This document shows positions 38,585 through 47,063 of a DNA stretch of 58,904 nt, piece after piece. The notes under the pieces were generated by a model that saw only the letters and a program-made list of their open reading frames with translations, was not told the DNA's origin and did not search any database. Within the stretch, counting starts at the first letter, position 1. Each line of letters opens with the position of its first letter. Origin of the DNA: Anaeromyxobacter oryzisoli (lineage in GTDB: Bacteria > Myxococcota > Myxococcia > Myxococcales > Anaeromyxobacteraceae); NCBI RefSeq assembly GCF_022690765.1, contig NZ_JALCZA010000025.1, forward strand, positions 1-58,904, written 5' to 3'. The translations under genes were made by a program, and so were the position numbers.

Positions 38585-39679
38585 ATGCCGCGCCCCCGAC
38601 GCCCCGCCTCCCGCAGACCGGCGCTCCGCGCCCGCCGCCCCGCGCCGAGCACCGTGGGGCGGGCGAAGCCGGTGGTCCTGCGGGGCCGGCCGCGCGCGCG
38701 GCGCTGGGAGGACGACCTCGTCTCGCTGCACCACGGCGACGCCCTCGACCTCTACGCCTCGTGGCCCGCGCCGGCGGCGATCGTCTCGGACGGTGCGTAC
38801 GGCGTGCTCGGCTTCGACGGCGACACCTCCGATCACCTCGACGTCCCGGCCTGGTACGAGCCGCACGCGGCGGCCTGGGCGCGCGCGGCGACCCCGGCGA
38901 CCACCCTCTGGTTCTGGAACTCGGAGATCGGCTGGGCCGCGGCGCACCCGGTGCTCGAGCGCCACGGCTGGCGCTACGTCGCGTGCAACGTCTGGAACAA
39001 GGGGCGCGGCCACGTGGCGGGGAACGTGAACACCGGCTCGATCCGCCGCTTCCCGGTGGTCACCGAGGTCTGCGTGCAGTACGTCCGCGCGCCGGTGGCG
39101 CCGGACGGCGCGCCGCTCAAGGCGTGGCTCCTCTCCGAGTGGCGGCGCACCGGGCTCCCGCTCCGCGAGGCGAACGCCGCGTGCGGGGTGAAGGACGCGG
39201 CGGTCCGCAAGTACCTCGACCAGTCGCACCTCTGGTACTTCCCGCCGCCCGAGGCGATGGCCCGGCTCGCGGCGCACGCGAACGCGCACGGCCGGCCCGA
39301 GGGGCGCCCCTACTTCGCCCTCGACGGCGCGCCGGCGACGGCCGAGGCGTGGGCGGCGATGCGGGCGAGGTTCCGCTGCCCGTTCGGCGTCACGAACGTC
39401 TGGGATCGCGCCCCGGTCGCCGGCCCCGAGCGCGTCCGCGCTCCGGGCGGCCGGGCGGTCCACCTGAACCAGAAGCCGCTCGACCTCCTGGAGCGGATCA
39501 TCCAGGCCTCGACGGACCCGGGCGAGGTGGTGTGGGAGCCCTTCGGCGGCCTCTTCACCGCCGCGCTCGCCGCGCGCCGCCTCGGCCGCCGCGCGTTCGC
39601 CGCGGAGCTCGACCCGACCTACTTCCGGTTCGGCGTGGCGCGGGCGGCGGGCACGCCGCTCCGCTCGCGTGGAGGATAG
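38585..39679 (+). CDS. Orphan site-specific DNA methyltransferase (N4/N6 type)
   Basis: A 364-residue amino-methyltransferase. Motif IV reads SDGAYG (SDGPYG in close relatives, in place of DPPY) and motif I lies near the C-terminus in DPGEVVWEPFGGLFTAALAA, with HLNQKPLDLLERII before it, so the order is the beta class. The middle has VWNKGRGHVAGNVN and REANAACGVKDAAVRKYLDQ. No matching restriction gene is adjacent; the HNH protein next door belongs to a different family. The first 30 residues are Arg/Pro-rich and the true start may be downstream. Confidence 0.8.
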   Translation: MPRPRRPASRRPALRARRPAPSTVGRAKPVVLRGRPRARRWEDDLVSLHHGDALDLYASWPAPAAIVSDGAYGVLGFDGDTSDHLDVPAWYEPHAAAWARAATPATTLWFWNSEIGWAAAHPVLERHGWRYVACNVWNKGRGHVAGNVNTGSIRRFPVVTEVCVQYVRAPVAPDGAPLKAWLLSEWRRTGLPLREANAACGVKDAAVRKYLDQSHLWYFPPPEAMARLAAHANAHGRPEGRPYFALDGAPATAEAWAAMRARFRCPFGVTNVWDRAPVAGPERVRAPGGRAVHLNQKPLDLLERIIQASTDPGEVVWEPFGGLFTAALAARRLGRRAFAAELDPTYFRFGVARAAGTPLRSRGG

Positions 39680-39733
39680 CGCGCGCGCCGCTCCGGGGCA
39701 TCCGAGGGGCGACGGCGCCCAACGCCGTCTGGC

Positions 39734-40096
39734 CTACTCGACCAACTTTCGCAGCTCCATGAGCCGCCGGAAAACGTCGTACCGGACCACCGCGGCGGAG
39801 GCGAACGCGACGCTGCCCTGGAGCCACTCCCGCGACCCGTCACCGCGCCGGTCCAGGGCGTCGAGGACGTTCGCCGACGCGACCAGCGGCGCGATCCCGT
39901 CGAAGACCCACCGCTGGGGGCCGGCGCGACGATGGCGCGCCAGGGCCTCCTCCGCGGCGGTCCAGGCGGCGTCGCCGGAGAGCCGCCCTGCATCCAGCTC
40001 GGCGGCGATGTCGGCGGCGATGGCGTTCACCGCGATGGCGTAGCGGGTGACGGCGGCGGGGGCGACGGGGGCGGCGTCCGGGAGAGCGTCGGGCAT
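39734..40096 (-). CDS. Hypothetical helical protein
   Basis: A 120-residue protein, largely helical, with an Ala-rich N-terminus and the segments HRRAGPQRWVFDGIAPLVASA and VRYDVFRRLMELRKLVE. Amino-acid composition is balanced, which supports coding. No family is recognised. It is convergent with the methyltransferase gene and 63 bp downstream of the ABC ATPase gene on the same strand. Confidence 0.55.
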   Translation of the reverse strand: MPDALPDAAPVAPAAVTRYAIAVNAIAADIAAELDAGRLSGDAAWTAAEEALARHRRAGPQRWVFDGIAPLVASANVLDALDRRGDGSREWLQGSVAFASAAVVRYDVFRRLMELRKLVE

Positions 40097-40159
40097 CGCG
40101 CCTTCATACCGCGAACGGACCGGCCGCGTCGCAGCCGCGCGCGATCCGGCCGCGCGGCC

Positions 40160-40897
40160 TCATCGATCGAGCGCGTCCAGGAGGTCGCGCGCGACGGGGA
40201 GGTCCGAGCGGGCGCGCAGCGCGTCGAGGGACCCGACGTGGACCACCCGGCCCGCGTCGAGGACGGCGGTGCGTTCGCCGAGCGCCCGCGCCTCGCGCGG
40301 ATCGTGGGTCACGTAGAGCGCGGTGGCCCCGCGCTCGCCCAGGAGCTCCCGGAACAGCCCGAGCAGCTCCTGCTTCAGGCCGACATCGAGGTTCGACAGC
40401 GGCTCGTCGAGGAGCACGGCGCGCGGCTCGACCACGAGCGCCCGCGCGATCGCGACGCGCTGGCGCTCGCCGCCGGAGAGCTCGCCGGGGTGACGGCGCT
40501 CCTTCCCGGCGAGCCCGACCCGGCGGAGGATCGACGCGATGCGCGCGTCGCGCTCCGCGCGCGGCACCCTCCTCGCCTCCAGGCCGAACGCGAGGTTGCC
40601 GTGGACGGTGAGGTGCGGCCAGAGGGCGAGGTCCTGGAACACCATCGCGATCCCGCGCTCCTCCGGCGGGAGCAGGCTCCGACCGCTGTCGGCGGCCACC
40701 ACCTCGCCCACGCGCACGGTGCCCGAGCTCGGCGCGAGGAAGCCCGCGACCACCCGCAGGAGCGTGGTCTTCCCGGATCCCGAGCTCCCGAGGACGGAGA
40801 GCGTCTCGCCCGGTGCGGCGCGCAGCGAGACGTCGGCGAGCACCGCTCTCCCGTCGCGGGTCACGCTCACGCCGTCGAGCTGGATGGCCGCGCTCAT
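40160..40897 (-). CDS. ABC transporter ATPase (iron/FbpC-like)
   Basis: A 245-residue importer ATPase with Walker A GSSGSGKTT, Q-loop FQDLALWPHLTV, signature LSGGERQR, Walker B VLLDEPLSNLD and switch His in YVTHD. It lacks the C-terminal regulatory domain of some FbpC/PotA proteins. Its ATG overlaps the permease stop (ATGA). With the permease and binding protein it makes a complete importer. Confidence 0.93.
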   Translation of the reverse strand: MSAAIQLDGVSVTRDGRAVLADVSLRAAPGETLSVLGSSGSGKTTLLRVVAGFLAPSSGTVRVGEVVAADSGRSLLPPEERGIAMVFQDLALWPHLTVHGNLAFGLEARRVPRAERDARIASILRRVGLAGKERRHPGELSGGERQRVAIARALVVEPRAVLLDEPLSNLDVGLKQELLGLFRELLGERGATALYVTHDPREARALGERTAVLDAGRVVHVGSLDALRARSDLPVARDLLDALDR

Positions 40898-42456
40898 CGC
40901 CTCCCCCGGAGCAGGAGCGCGGCGCCGAGCGCGAGGACCGCGGCCGTCATCGCGACCTGCACGCACGACAGCGCCGCGACCACGCCCTCGGGGCCGTTCG
41001 CCTCGAGGGTGAAGATCCGGACGGTCAGCGGCTCCTCCCCGGCCGGGTAGAGGAGCACGGCGGTCTCGAGGTCGCGGAGGCAGAACACGATCCCGAGCAG
41101 CCACGCGGCGCCGAGCCCGCGCGCGTGGATCGGCACGAGGACGCGGCCGAGGCGGCGCAGGAAGCGCGCGCCGCCTATCGCCGCCGCCTCCTCGTAATGG
41201 TCCGACCCTTGCGAGAACGCCACCGCCGCCGCGCGGAGGCCCACCGCGCCGTACCGCGCCGCGAGCGCCAGGACGACGATCGCACTCGTCCCGTACACCG
41301 CCTGGAGGGAGGGGCGGTTCCAGGTGGCGACGAGGGCCACCCCCAGCACGGTCGCGGGCGTCACGAAGGCGAGGACGGCCAGCGCGTCCAGCCCCAAGCC
41401 GCCGCGCCGGCGACGCGCCGCGGCGTGGCCGATGACGACGGCGAGCAGCAGGATGAGCGTCCCGGCGAGGAACGCGTCGAGCAGGCTGTTCCACGCGCTC
41501 GCCCCGATCCACCTCGGCAGCTCCGAGAACCCGCGGCCCCGCCCGGCGCGGATCGCGAGCGCCGCGAGGGGGAGGAGCGGCAGGAGCGCGGCGGCCGCGG
41601 CGAAGGCGGTCGCGGCCGGGCGCCAGCGTCCGAGGCGCAGGTCGGGCACCTCGCGGCTGCGGAGGCCGAGCACCCCGAACGCGCGCCGGCCCGCCGCGCG
41701 CCGCTCGAAGACGAGCAGCCCCACCGCGACCACGAACAGCGGCAGCGCCAGGGCGAACGCCTCGCCCGGCGCGTAGTCGACCCCGCCGAGCCGGGAGAAC
41801 ACCATGGCGGGATAGACGCCGACCCGGAGGAACATGGGGACGCCGAGCTCGGAGAGGGCGAGCGAGAAGACGACCAGGGCGGCGAGGGCGACGGCGGGAC
41901 GGACGAGCGGAAGGAGGATCCGCACCGAGACGCGCCATGGGCCGGCGACGAGCAGCGCCGCCTCCTCGAGCGACGGGTCGACGGCTCGGAGCCCCACGAC
42001 CACGAGGGAGGTGACCACCGGCGCGAGCGCGAGCGCGAGGACGAGGACGACGCCCGTCGGGGAGAACAGGAGGCGCGCGCCGAGCGCGGAGCCGGCGAGC
42101 CCGCCGCGGCCGAGGAGGTGGAACCAGCCCAGGGCGATCAGGAACGGCGGCAAGGACAGCGGGAAGGCGTGGAGCCAGAGGGCGAGCCTCCGGAGCGGCA
42201 CGTCCGTCCGGCCGAGCAGGACGCCGAGCGGCAAACCGATCGCGAGCGCCGCGACGGTCACTGCCGCGGCGATCCCCAGCGACGCGAGCAGCAGGGACCA
42301 CGTTCGCGGGGCAGACAGCGTTCGCGCGGCGTGGACGAGCGCCTCGCCCCGCGCGAGCTGGCCGCCGAGGGACACGAGCGGCACGAGCACCAGCCCGACC
42401 AGGACGCCGCCGGCCACGGCGAGGAGCAGCGGCTCCTCCCTGCGCCGGAGCCTCAT
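40894..42456 (-). CDS. ABC transporter permease, fused (FbpB-like)
   Basis: A permease of about 520 residues with two copies of the binding-protein-dependent transport domain, giving about 12 membrane segments. EAA-type cytoplasmic loops are seen in VDPSLEEAALLVAGPWRVSVRILLPLVRP (first half) and DHYEEAAAIGGARFLRRLGRVLVPI (second half). Fused permeases of this size are typical of ferric-iron importers. ATG at 42456 is two bases after the binding-protein stop; an in-frame ATG at 42486 would overlap that gene. Confidence 0.92.
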   Translation of the reverse strand: MRLRRREEPLLLAVAGGVLVGLVLVPLVSLGGQLARGEALVHAARTLSAPRTWSLLLASLGIAAAVTVAALAIGLPLGVLLGRTDVPLRRLALWLHAFPLSLPPFLIALGWFHLLGRGGLAGSALGARLLFSPTGVVLVLALALAPVVTSLVVVGLRAVDPSLEEAALLVAGPWRVSVRILLPLVRPAVALAALVVFSLALSELGVPMFLRVGVYPAMVFSRLGGVDYAPGEAFALALPLFVVAVGLLVFERRAAGRRAFGVLGLRSREVPDLRLGRWRPAATAFAAAAALLPLLPLAALAIRAGRGRGFSELPRWIGASAWNSLLDAFLAGTLILLLAVVIGHAAARRRRGGLGLDALAVLAFVTPATVLGVALVATWNRPSLQAVYGTSAIVVLALAARYGAVGLRAAAVAFSQGSDHYEEAAAIGGARFLRRLGRVLVPIHARGLGAAWLLGIVFCLRDLETAVLLYPAGEEPLTVRIFTLEANGPEGVVAALSCVQVAMTAAVLALGAALLLRGRR

Positions 42457-42458
42457 CG

Positions 42459-43469
42459 TCACAACCCAGCCCATTCCCGGAGCCATGGCTGGAGCCGCTC
42501 CATCGTGTCCGCGACCCTGGAGTAGTCCACCGGCATTGCCCTGAGCTCGCTCGCCCGCTTGCCGCCGAGCGGTGGGTTGACGTCGGCGCGCAGCGGGATG
42601 TGCGAGGCGGCGTCGACGAGCTCCTGCTCGGCCGCCGTCGAGAGGAGATGGTCGACGAGGCGGCGCGCCTCCTCCGGATGCGGCCCCCTGAGCGGCACGA
42701 CCACGGTGGGCATGAGCAACGTCCCCATCCCGTCCTGGTCGGGGTAGACCACCTCGACGGGCGCGCCCTCCCGGAGCGCCTCCGCCGCGTCATCGGTGTC
42801 GGCGAGCCCGAACGCCACCTCGCCGGACGCGACGAGCCGCTTCACCTCGCCGTTCGAGCTCGCGATCCGGCACCCGTTCGCCTTGAGCTGGACGAGGAAT
42901 GCCTTCAGGGCGTCCTCGCCCCACGCGTTCGCGAGCGCGGCGACGTGCATCGTGGTCGTCCCGAAGAGCGGGTTCGCGATGGCGGTCTGCCCCCTCCACC
43001 GCGGGCTCGCGAGCTCGCGGATCGAGCGGGGCCGCTCGTCCGGCTTCACGCGATTCGTGTTCACGAGGAGGAGGCGCGCCCGCGCGGCGCCGCCCGTCCA
43101 GCTCCCGTCGGCGGCCTTGAACCCGGGCGGCACGGCCGCGGCGTTCGGCGAGGCGTACGGCCGCACGAGCCCGCGCTTCACCAGGAGGAGCGGGCGGACG
43201 GGATCACCCGACCAGAACACGTCGGCCTGCGGGTTCGCCGCCTCCGCGACGATCCGGTTCAGGACGCCGGTGCTCTTCGTCTCCTCGGTGTCGAACACCG
43301 CGCGGACCTTCACCCCGCTCCGGCGCTCGAAGTCGCGCAGGATCGGCTCCGTGAAGACCTGGTCGATCGACAGGTACACGACCACCTCTCGCGCGCGGCT
43401 CCGGCAGCTCACGGCGGTGGACGCCGCGAGGAGCGCCAGGACCAGGAACGCCATCCGTCGTCGGATCAT
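42459..43469 (-). CDS. Iron-type ABC substrate-binding protein (FbpA-like)
   Basis: A 336-residue extracytoplasmic binding protein. The N-terminal hydrophobic segment ends in AVSC (Cys22), a possible lipobox. Family features are VVVYLSIDQVFTEPILRDFE, GVKVRAVFDTEETKSTG, ADVFWSGDP and LVNTNRVKPDERP. The fold suits ferric iron or another metal or anion; the ligand is not certain. Its ATG overlaps the stop of the outer-membrane protein gene (ATGA), so uptake and outer-membrane genes are translationally linked. Confidence 0.88.
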   Translation of the reverse strand: MIRRRMAFLVLALLAASTAVSCRSRAREVVVYLSIDQVFTEPILRDFERRSGVKVRAVFDTEETKSTGVLNRIVAEAANPQADVFWSGDPVRPLLLVKRGLVRPYASPNAAAVPPGFKAADGSWTGGAARARLLLVNTNRVKPDERPRSIRELASPRWRGQTAIANPLFGTTTMHVAALANAWGEDALKAFLVQLKANGCRIASSNGEVKRLVASGEVAFGLADTDDAAEALREGAPVEVVYPDQDGMGTLLMPTVVVPLRGPHPEEARRLVDHLLSTAAEQELVDAASHIPLRADVNPPLGGKRASELRAMPVDYSRVADTMERLQPWLREWAGL

Positions 43470-44239
43470 CTCGGGAACCCCACGCTGAAGCCCCACGTCA
43501 AGCCGACCCTCAGCTCGGTCGTGTCCGTGCCGCCCGCGCGGGCCCGCCGGACGGCCGCGTCGAGCGCGAGCCGGTCGGACACGCGCCAGATCGCGCCGAG
43601 GAGGCCGGAGACCGTCGTGGGCAGGTCGCGCTCGTGCTCCACGAAGACCTCCGCCACCGGTCGAACCGTCCAGGCGTCGTGCCCTTCGAGGATGACCCCG
43701 CCGAACACGCCGGGCTCGTGGGCCCGGGTCCACGCCGCGGCGCCGTTCACGTGGACGGTGAGATCCGGCCAGCGCTGCGACACGATCACCGCCCACTCCG
43801 CGCCGACGCCGGGCCCTCCGTTGATGGTCGGGAGGAGGGCGCTCAGCTCGGTCGCGACGCTCGGCCCCCTCTTCTCCTGGAGGCTCCCCTCGCGCAGGAC
43901 TCCCTTCAGAGAGAGGGCGGTGTCCTCGACGCGCAGCCGCGGCTCCTCGATGTTGCTGCCCAGCTTGACGAAGTGGCGCCCCTCCAGCACCGCCTCCCAG
44001 CGATCCGTGAACCCCCAGTTCAGGACGAGGCTCGGCGCGACCAGCGTCCGGTCCGGGCCCTCGACCAGGTACCCGGGCCCGGCCTCGATCTCCACCTCTC
44101 CCTTCGCCGCGACGGCTGCGTCCGTCGAGTTGAAGGGGCGATAGGCGCTCGCCGCGAGGGGCCAGGCGGCGACCCCGAGCGCCAGGAGAAAGCCGACGGC
44201 GGCGGCCAGGCGCCGCGAGGCTCCAGGTGTCGTCCTCAC
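43466..44239 (-). CDS. Putative outer-membrane beta-barrel protein
   Basis: A 257-residue protein with a signal peptide (cleavage near ASAYR) and alternating strands throughout (VEIEAGPGYLVEGPDR, WEAVLEGRHFVKLG, LRVGLTWGFSVGF), as in small outer-membrane channels or transporter-like barrels. It starts with GTG eight bases after the cytochrome gene stop and overlaps the binding-protein start. In this operon it may let the ABC importer's substrate, or an electron-transfer partner, cross the outer membrane; that is inference. Confidence 0.7.
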   Translation of the reverse strand: MRTTPGASRRLAAAVGFLLALGVAAWPLAASAYRPFNSTDAAVAAKGEVEIEAGPGYLVEGPDRTLVAPSLVLNWGFTDRWEAVLEGRHFVKLGSNIEEPRLRVEDTALSLKGVLREGSLQEKRGPSVATELSALLPTINGGPGVGAEWAVIVSQRWPDLTVHVNGAAAWTRAHEPGVFGGVILEGHDAWTVRPVAEVFVEHERDLPTTVSGLLGAIWRVSDRLALDAAVRRARAGGTDTTELRVGLTWGFSVGFPR

Positions 44240-44247
44240 GCGGATCC

Positions 44248-45285
44248 TCAGCGGCTCGCCTGCACGGTGAGAGGCAAGGTGAAGCGTGAGATCTCCCGCT
44301 GGTCCCCCTTGAACGAGCGATCGTTATACCGGTTCAGATCGTAGACGAGGCTCGCCTCGACGGTGTAGCTCCCGTCGCGGAGCCTCGGCTGCCACGTGAG
44401 GACCCGCTCCTCGCCCGCCCGGATGGGCGCCTCGTGCGGCCCCTGCTCGTCCGCCTGCGTCGCGGCGATCCGGTCGGGGAGCTGCGCGTCCGCCTTCACG
44501 AAGGCGCGGTCGTCGGGGCGCGCCCCGTACCAGGGCGCGAACATCCACTCGCGCGTCGTGACGACCTTCCCCGCCCGATCGACGACCCGGGTCTGGAGAT
44601 GGATGGCGCGGCGATTCGAGCCGGTCGGCACCGAGTGCCCGGCGCCGACGTTGATGAGGTGCAGCTCCACGTTCGCGCGCTTCGGCTGCGGCTGGAGCAG
44701 GACGAGGGAGAGCGCGCTCCCGAGCCGCTGGCCGGAGTGACCGCCGGTCCAGAGGTGACGGGCGACGGCCCGCACCGGGCTGTCGGCGTCCTCGACGGTC
44801 TTCCGCTGGGTCCGCGGCATGTGGCAGTCCTGGCACTGCTGCCGGCCGAGGCCCGGGCCGGCGAAGTCGTCGCGCCACTCGTAGTAGGTCTGGGTCTGCT
44901 CGCCGGGGACCCGCTTGCCCTTCGCGTGGCAGAACGCGCACATCTCCGAGCTCGACATCCGCGGGTCGGCCACGGTCTCGTGCGGCGCGCTCACCTGGTG
45001 CGGGCCCCTGATCTTCCCCTCGGGCGTGAGGTGGCAGGAGGCGCAGGTGATGCCCTCGGCCTGGGCCTCCGGCCGCGGCTGCGGCTTCACGATCTCGGCG
45101 CTGGAGCGCTCGGGGATCGCGAAGGGCTGCGGGAAGTGGCAGACGTTGCACCTCCTCCCCTCCTCCTCGGCCTCCCGGGCGTGGGCGGGCCACGGATCCG
45201 TCCCGGCCACCGCGTGGGCGCTCGCCGCGACGGAGGTGCCGGCGGGCATCGTGAGCGTCCGGTCACCCATCGTGCGCAGCTTCAC
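44248..45285 (-). CDS. Multihaem cytochrome c, 3' part (four haems) of a split gene
   Basis: The frame carries four haem-c sites in order: CNVCH, CASCH, CAFCH, CQDCH, then a C-terminal beta-rich domain of about 170 residues (HLINVGAGHSVPTGSNRRAI, WQPRLRDGSYTVEASLVYDL). It has no signal peptide of its own, though a haem protein must be exported. The first frame with signal and a fifth haem ends inside it (45282-45285), in a different phase. I read the pair as one pentahaem protein of about 427 residues split by a one-base deletion in the TACCCGGCGTG stretch. As an independent gene it could start at GTG 45285 or ATG 45270. Confidence 0.75.
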   Translation of the reverse strand: MKLRTMGDRTLTMPAGTSVAASAHAVAGTDPWPAHAREAEEEGRRCNVCHFPQPFAIPERSSAEIVKPQPRPEAQAEGITCASCHLTPEGKIRGPHQVSAPHETVADPRMSSSEMCAFCHAKGKRVPGEQTQTYYEWRDDFAGPGLGRQQCQDCHMPRTQRKTVEDADSPVRAVARHLWTGGHSGQRLGSALSLVLLQPQPKRANVELHLINVGAGHSVPTGSNRRAIHLQTRVVDRAGKVVTTREWMFAPWYGARPDDRAFVKADAQLPDRIAATQADEQGPHEAPIRAGEERVLTWQPRLRDGSYTVEASLVYDLNRYNDRSFKGDQREISRFTLPLTVQASR

Positions 45286-45533
45286 GCCGGGTAGCGCATG
45301 TCGCTCCCGAACCCCTCCGCGTACTCGCGGTAGATGGCCTGGTGGCAGGCCCCGCACTCCACGGACGGCGTCGCGGTGCCCTTCGGGAAGTCCCTGGAGG
45401 GCGTCGGGGTCGCGGGTGCGGAGGGGGACGCGGCTCGCGCGCCGGTGGCGGCTCCGGTGGAGGTGGGCGCCTGCGCGCCGGCCACCGGAGCGGCGAGCGC
45501 GAGCAGCGAGAGCAGCAGCGCGAGAGCCTTCAT
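45282..45533 (-). CDS. Multihaem cytochrome c, 5' part (signal peptide and first haem)
   Basis: An 83-residue frame with a signal peptide (MKALALLLSLLALAAPVAGA), an Ala/Thr/Pro linker and haem site CGACH followed by YREYAEGFGSDMRYPA, where it stops. One extra base in TACCCGGCGTGA would read on as YPGVKLRTMGD into the four-haem frame. So it is either the start of a broken gene or evidence of a sequencing error. Confidence 0.7.
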   Translation of the reverse strand: MKALALLLSLLALAAPVAGAQAPTSTGAATGARAASPSAPATPTPSRDFPKGTATPSVECGACHQAIYREYAEGFGSDMRYPA

Positions 45534-45569
45534 GGGTGAGCTCTTGGTGATCGAGATGCGAAGCAAAGC

Positions 45570-46229
45570 CTAGCGAAGCGTGGTCACGGTGAGGGCGTCG
45601 AAGGAGGTGACCGAGTCGGCCTTGGTCCAGACGCCCACCTTCCCGGCCTCGCGGAACGTGTCGTCGGTGGCGTCGATGATCGGCTTCCCCTCCCAGATCA
45701 CCCGGAGTCGATCGCCGCGCGCCTCGAGGGCGAGGGCGTGCCACGTCCCCGAGGCGACCCGTCCGCTCCAGCCCGCGATCTGCCGGCGTCGGCCGTTCAC
45801 CACGCGGTACAGGTTCACGTTGTCCTCGCGGGCATTGGCCCGGGCCACGTAGTAGTTGTCGGCATCGCGGTAGCGGACGACCACCCCGCAGGCCTGATCC
45901 ACCTTCCCGGAGACGGGCCTGCAACGGACCTCGGCGCGCACGTCCTTCGGCGCCGGCGCGTCGGCGACCGCCACCGGGAAGCGGTAATCGGTGCCGTCGT
46001 CGTCGACCTGGGCGAGCACGTGGTCGCCGGCCGGGGCGGTCGGGTCGGTCACGACGACCCACCTGCCGGGGGGGCCACCGCCCGTCCGACCGAAGGAGAA
46101 GCTGGCGGGCGGCGAGCCCACCGCGTCGCCCTGGAAGTCCCATGTCCGGTCCGCGCCCCGCGCCGGCGCCGCGCCCATGAGCGCGAGCCCGGCCACCAGC
46201 GCGGCGAGCGTCTTCGAGTGCCTGGTCAT
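45570..46229 (-). CDS. Secreted concanavalin/LamG-like domain protein
   Basis: A 219-residue protein with a signal peptide (cleavage near ARGAD) and a single jelly-roll domain of the DUF1080/LamG type: WDFQGDAVGSPPASFSF, GVVVRYRDADNYYVARANA, RVVNGRRRQIAGW and VGVWTKADSVTSFDALTV. Such domains bind carbohydrates or other ligands. It is the first gene of the cytochrome/ABC operon, 36 bp before the split cytochrome, and is divergent from the two-component system. GGAGGAA precedes ATG. Confidence 0.8.
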   Translation of the reverse strand: MTRHSKTLAALVAGLALMGAAPARGADRTWDFQGDAVGSPPASFSFGRTGGGPPGRWVVVTDPTAPAGDHVLAQVDDDGTDYRFPVAVADAPAPKDVRAEVRCRPVSGKVDQACGVVVRYRDADNYYVARANAREDNVNLYRVVNGRRRQIAGWSGRVASGTWHALALEARGDRLRVIWEGKPIIDATDDTFREAGKVGVWTKADSVTSFDALTVTTLR

Positions 46230-46361
46230 CGGTTCCTCCGGTCGGGGCGATCCGCTCCCCGTGCGAGCGCAGGATGGCGCGCCGGCGCCCCCGGCGCTCC
46301 TGAAGACTCCCTGACGGCGTCGTCAGGATCCGCTCGCCGCCGCGGCGCTATATCTCCCGGC

Positions 46362-47063
46362 GTGGCCGGGGAAGCGCGCGCCAGGATCCTGATCGTGGAG
46401 GACGAGGCGAAGGTGGCGCGGGCCCTCGCCGCGGGGCTCGCCGCGGAGGGGTTCGAGGCCCGCGTCGCGCCGACCGGGGAGGAGGGCTTCTTCCTCGTCT
46501 CGAGCGAGCCGTTCGACGTGGTGCTGCTCGACCTCATGCTCCCGAACCGCGGCGGACTCGAGATCCTCGCCGCGCTCCGCGCGCGCGGCCTCCACACGCC
46601 GGTGCTCATCCTCACGGCCCGGGACAGCGTCGAGGATCGGGTCTCGGGCCTCGACGCCGGCGCGGACGACTACCTCGTGAAGCCCTTCGCCTTCCCCGAG
46701 CTGCTCGCGCGACTCCGCGCCCTGCTCCGGCGCGGCCGGCTCGACCCCGCGTCGCGGCTGCGGCACGAGGACCTGGAGCTCGATCCCGTGAAGCGGTCCG
46801 CCGCCCGCGGCGAGCGGGCGCTCGAGCTCACCGCGAAGGAGTTCGAGCTGCTCGAGTACCTGCTCCGTCACCGCGGGCGCGTCGTCTCCCGCGAGATGCT
46901 GGCGCGCGACGTCTGGAAGGTCACCGCGCGCGCCACGCCGCTCGACAACGTGATCGACGTGACGGTCGCGCGCCTGCGCCGGAAGGTGGACGATCCCTTC
47001 CCGGCGAAGCTCGTCCACACGATCCGCGGCGTCGGCTTCCTGCTGGGGGCGGAGCCCGGATGA
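46362..47063 (+). CDS. OmpR-family response regulator
   Basis: A 233-residue regulator with a receiver domain (IVEDE acidic pocket, phospho-acceptor Asp57 in VVLLDLMLP, LTAR, conserved Lys in YLVKPF) and a C-terminal winged helix (LELTAKEFELLEYLLRHRG, VDVTVARLRRKVDD-like). It resembles CusR-type metal-stress regulators. The start is GTG, without a clear ribosome binding site. It overlaps the kinase gene (ATGA) and is divergent from the cytochrome/ABC operon, its likely target. Confidence 0.92.
   Translation: MAGEARARILIVEDEAKVARALAAGLAAEGFEARVAPTGEEGFFLVSSEPFDVVLLDLMLPNRGGLEILAALRARGLHTPVLILTARDSVEDRVSGLDAGADDYLVKPFAFPELLARLRALLRRGRLDPASRLRHEDLELDPVKRSAARGERALELTAKEFELLEYLLRHRGRVVSREMLARDVWKVTARATPLDNVIDVTVARLRRKVDDPFPAKLVHTIRGVGFLLGAEPG

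Noticed and set aside
36200-39679. Classical restriction-modification system from the adjacent HNH and methyltransferase genes
   Set aside because: DUF222/HNH proteins are not known restriction partners of such methyltransferases and the genes are divergent with separate control.
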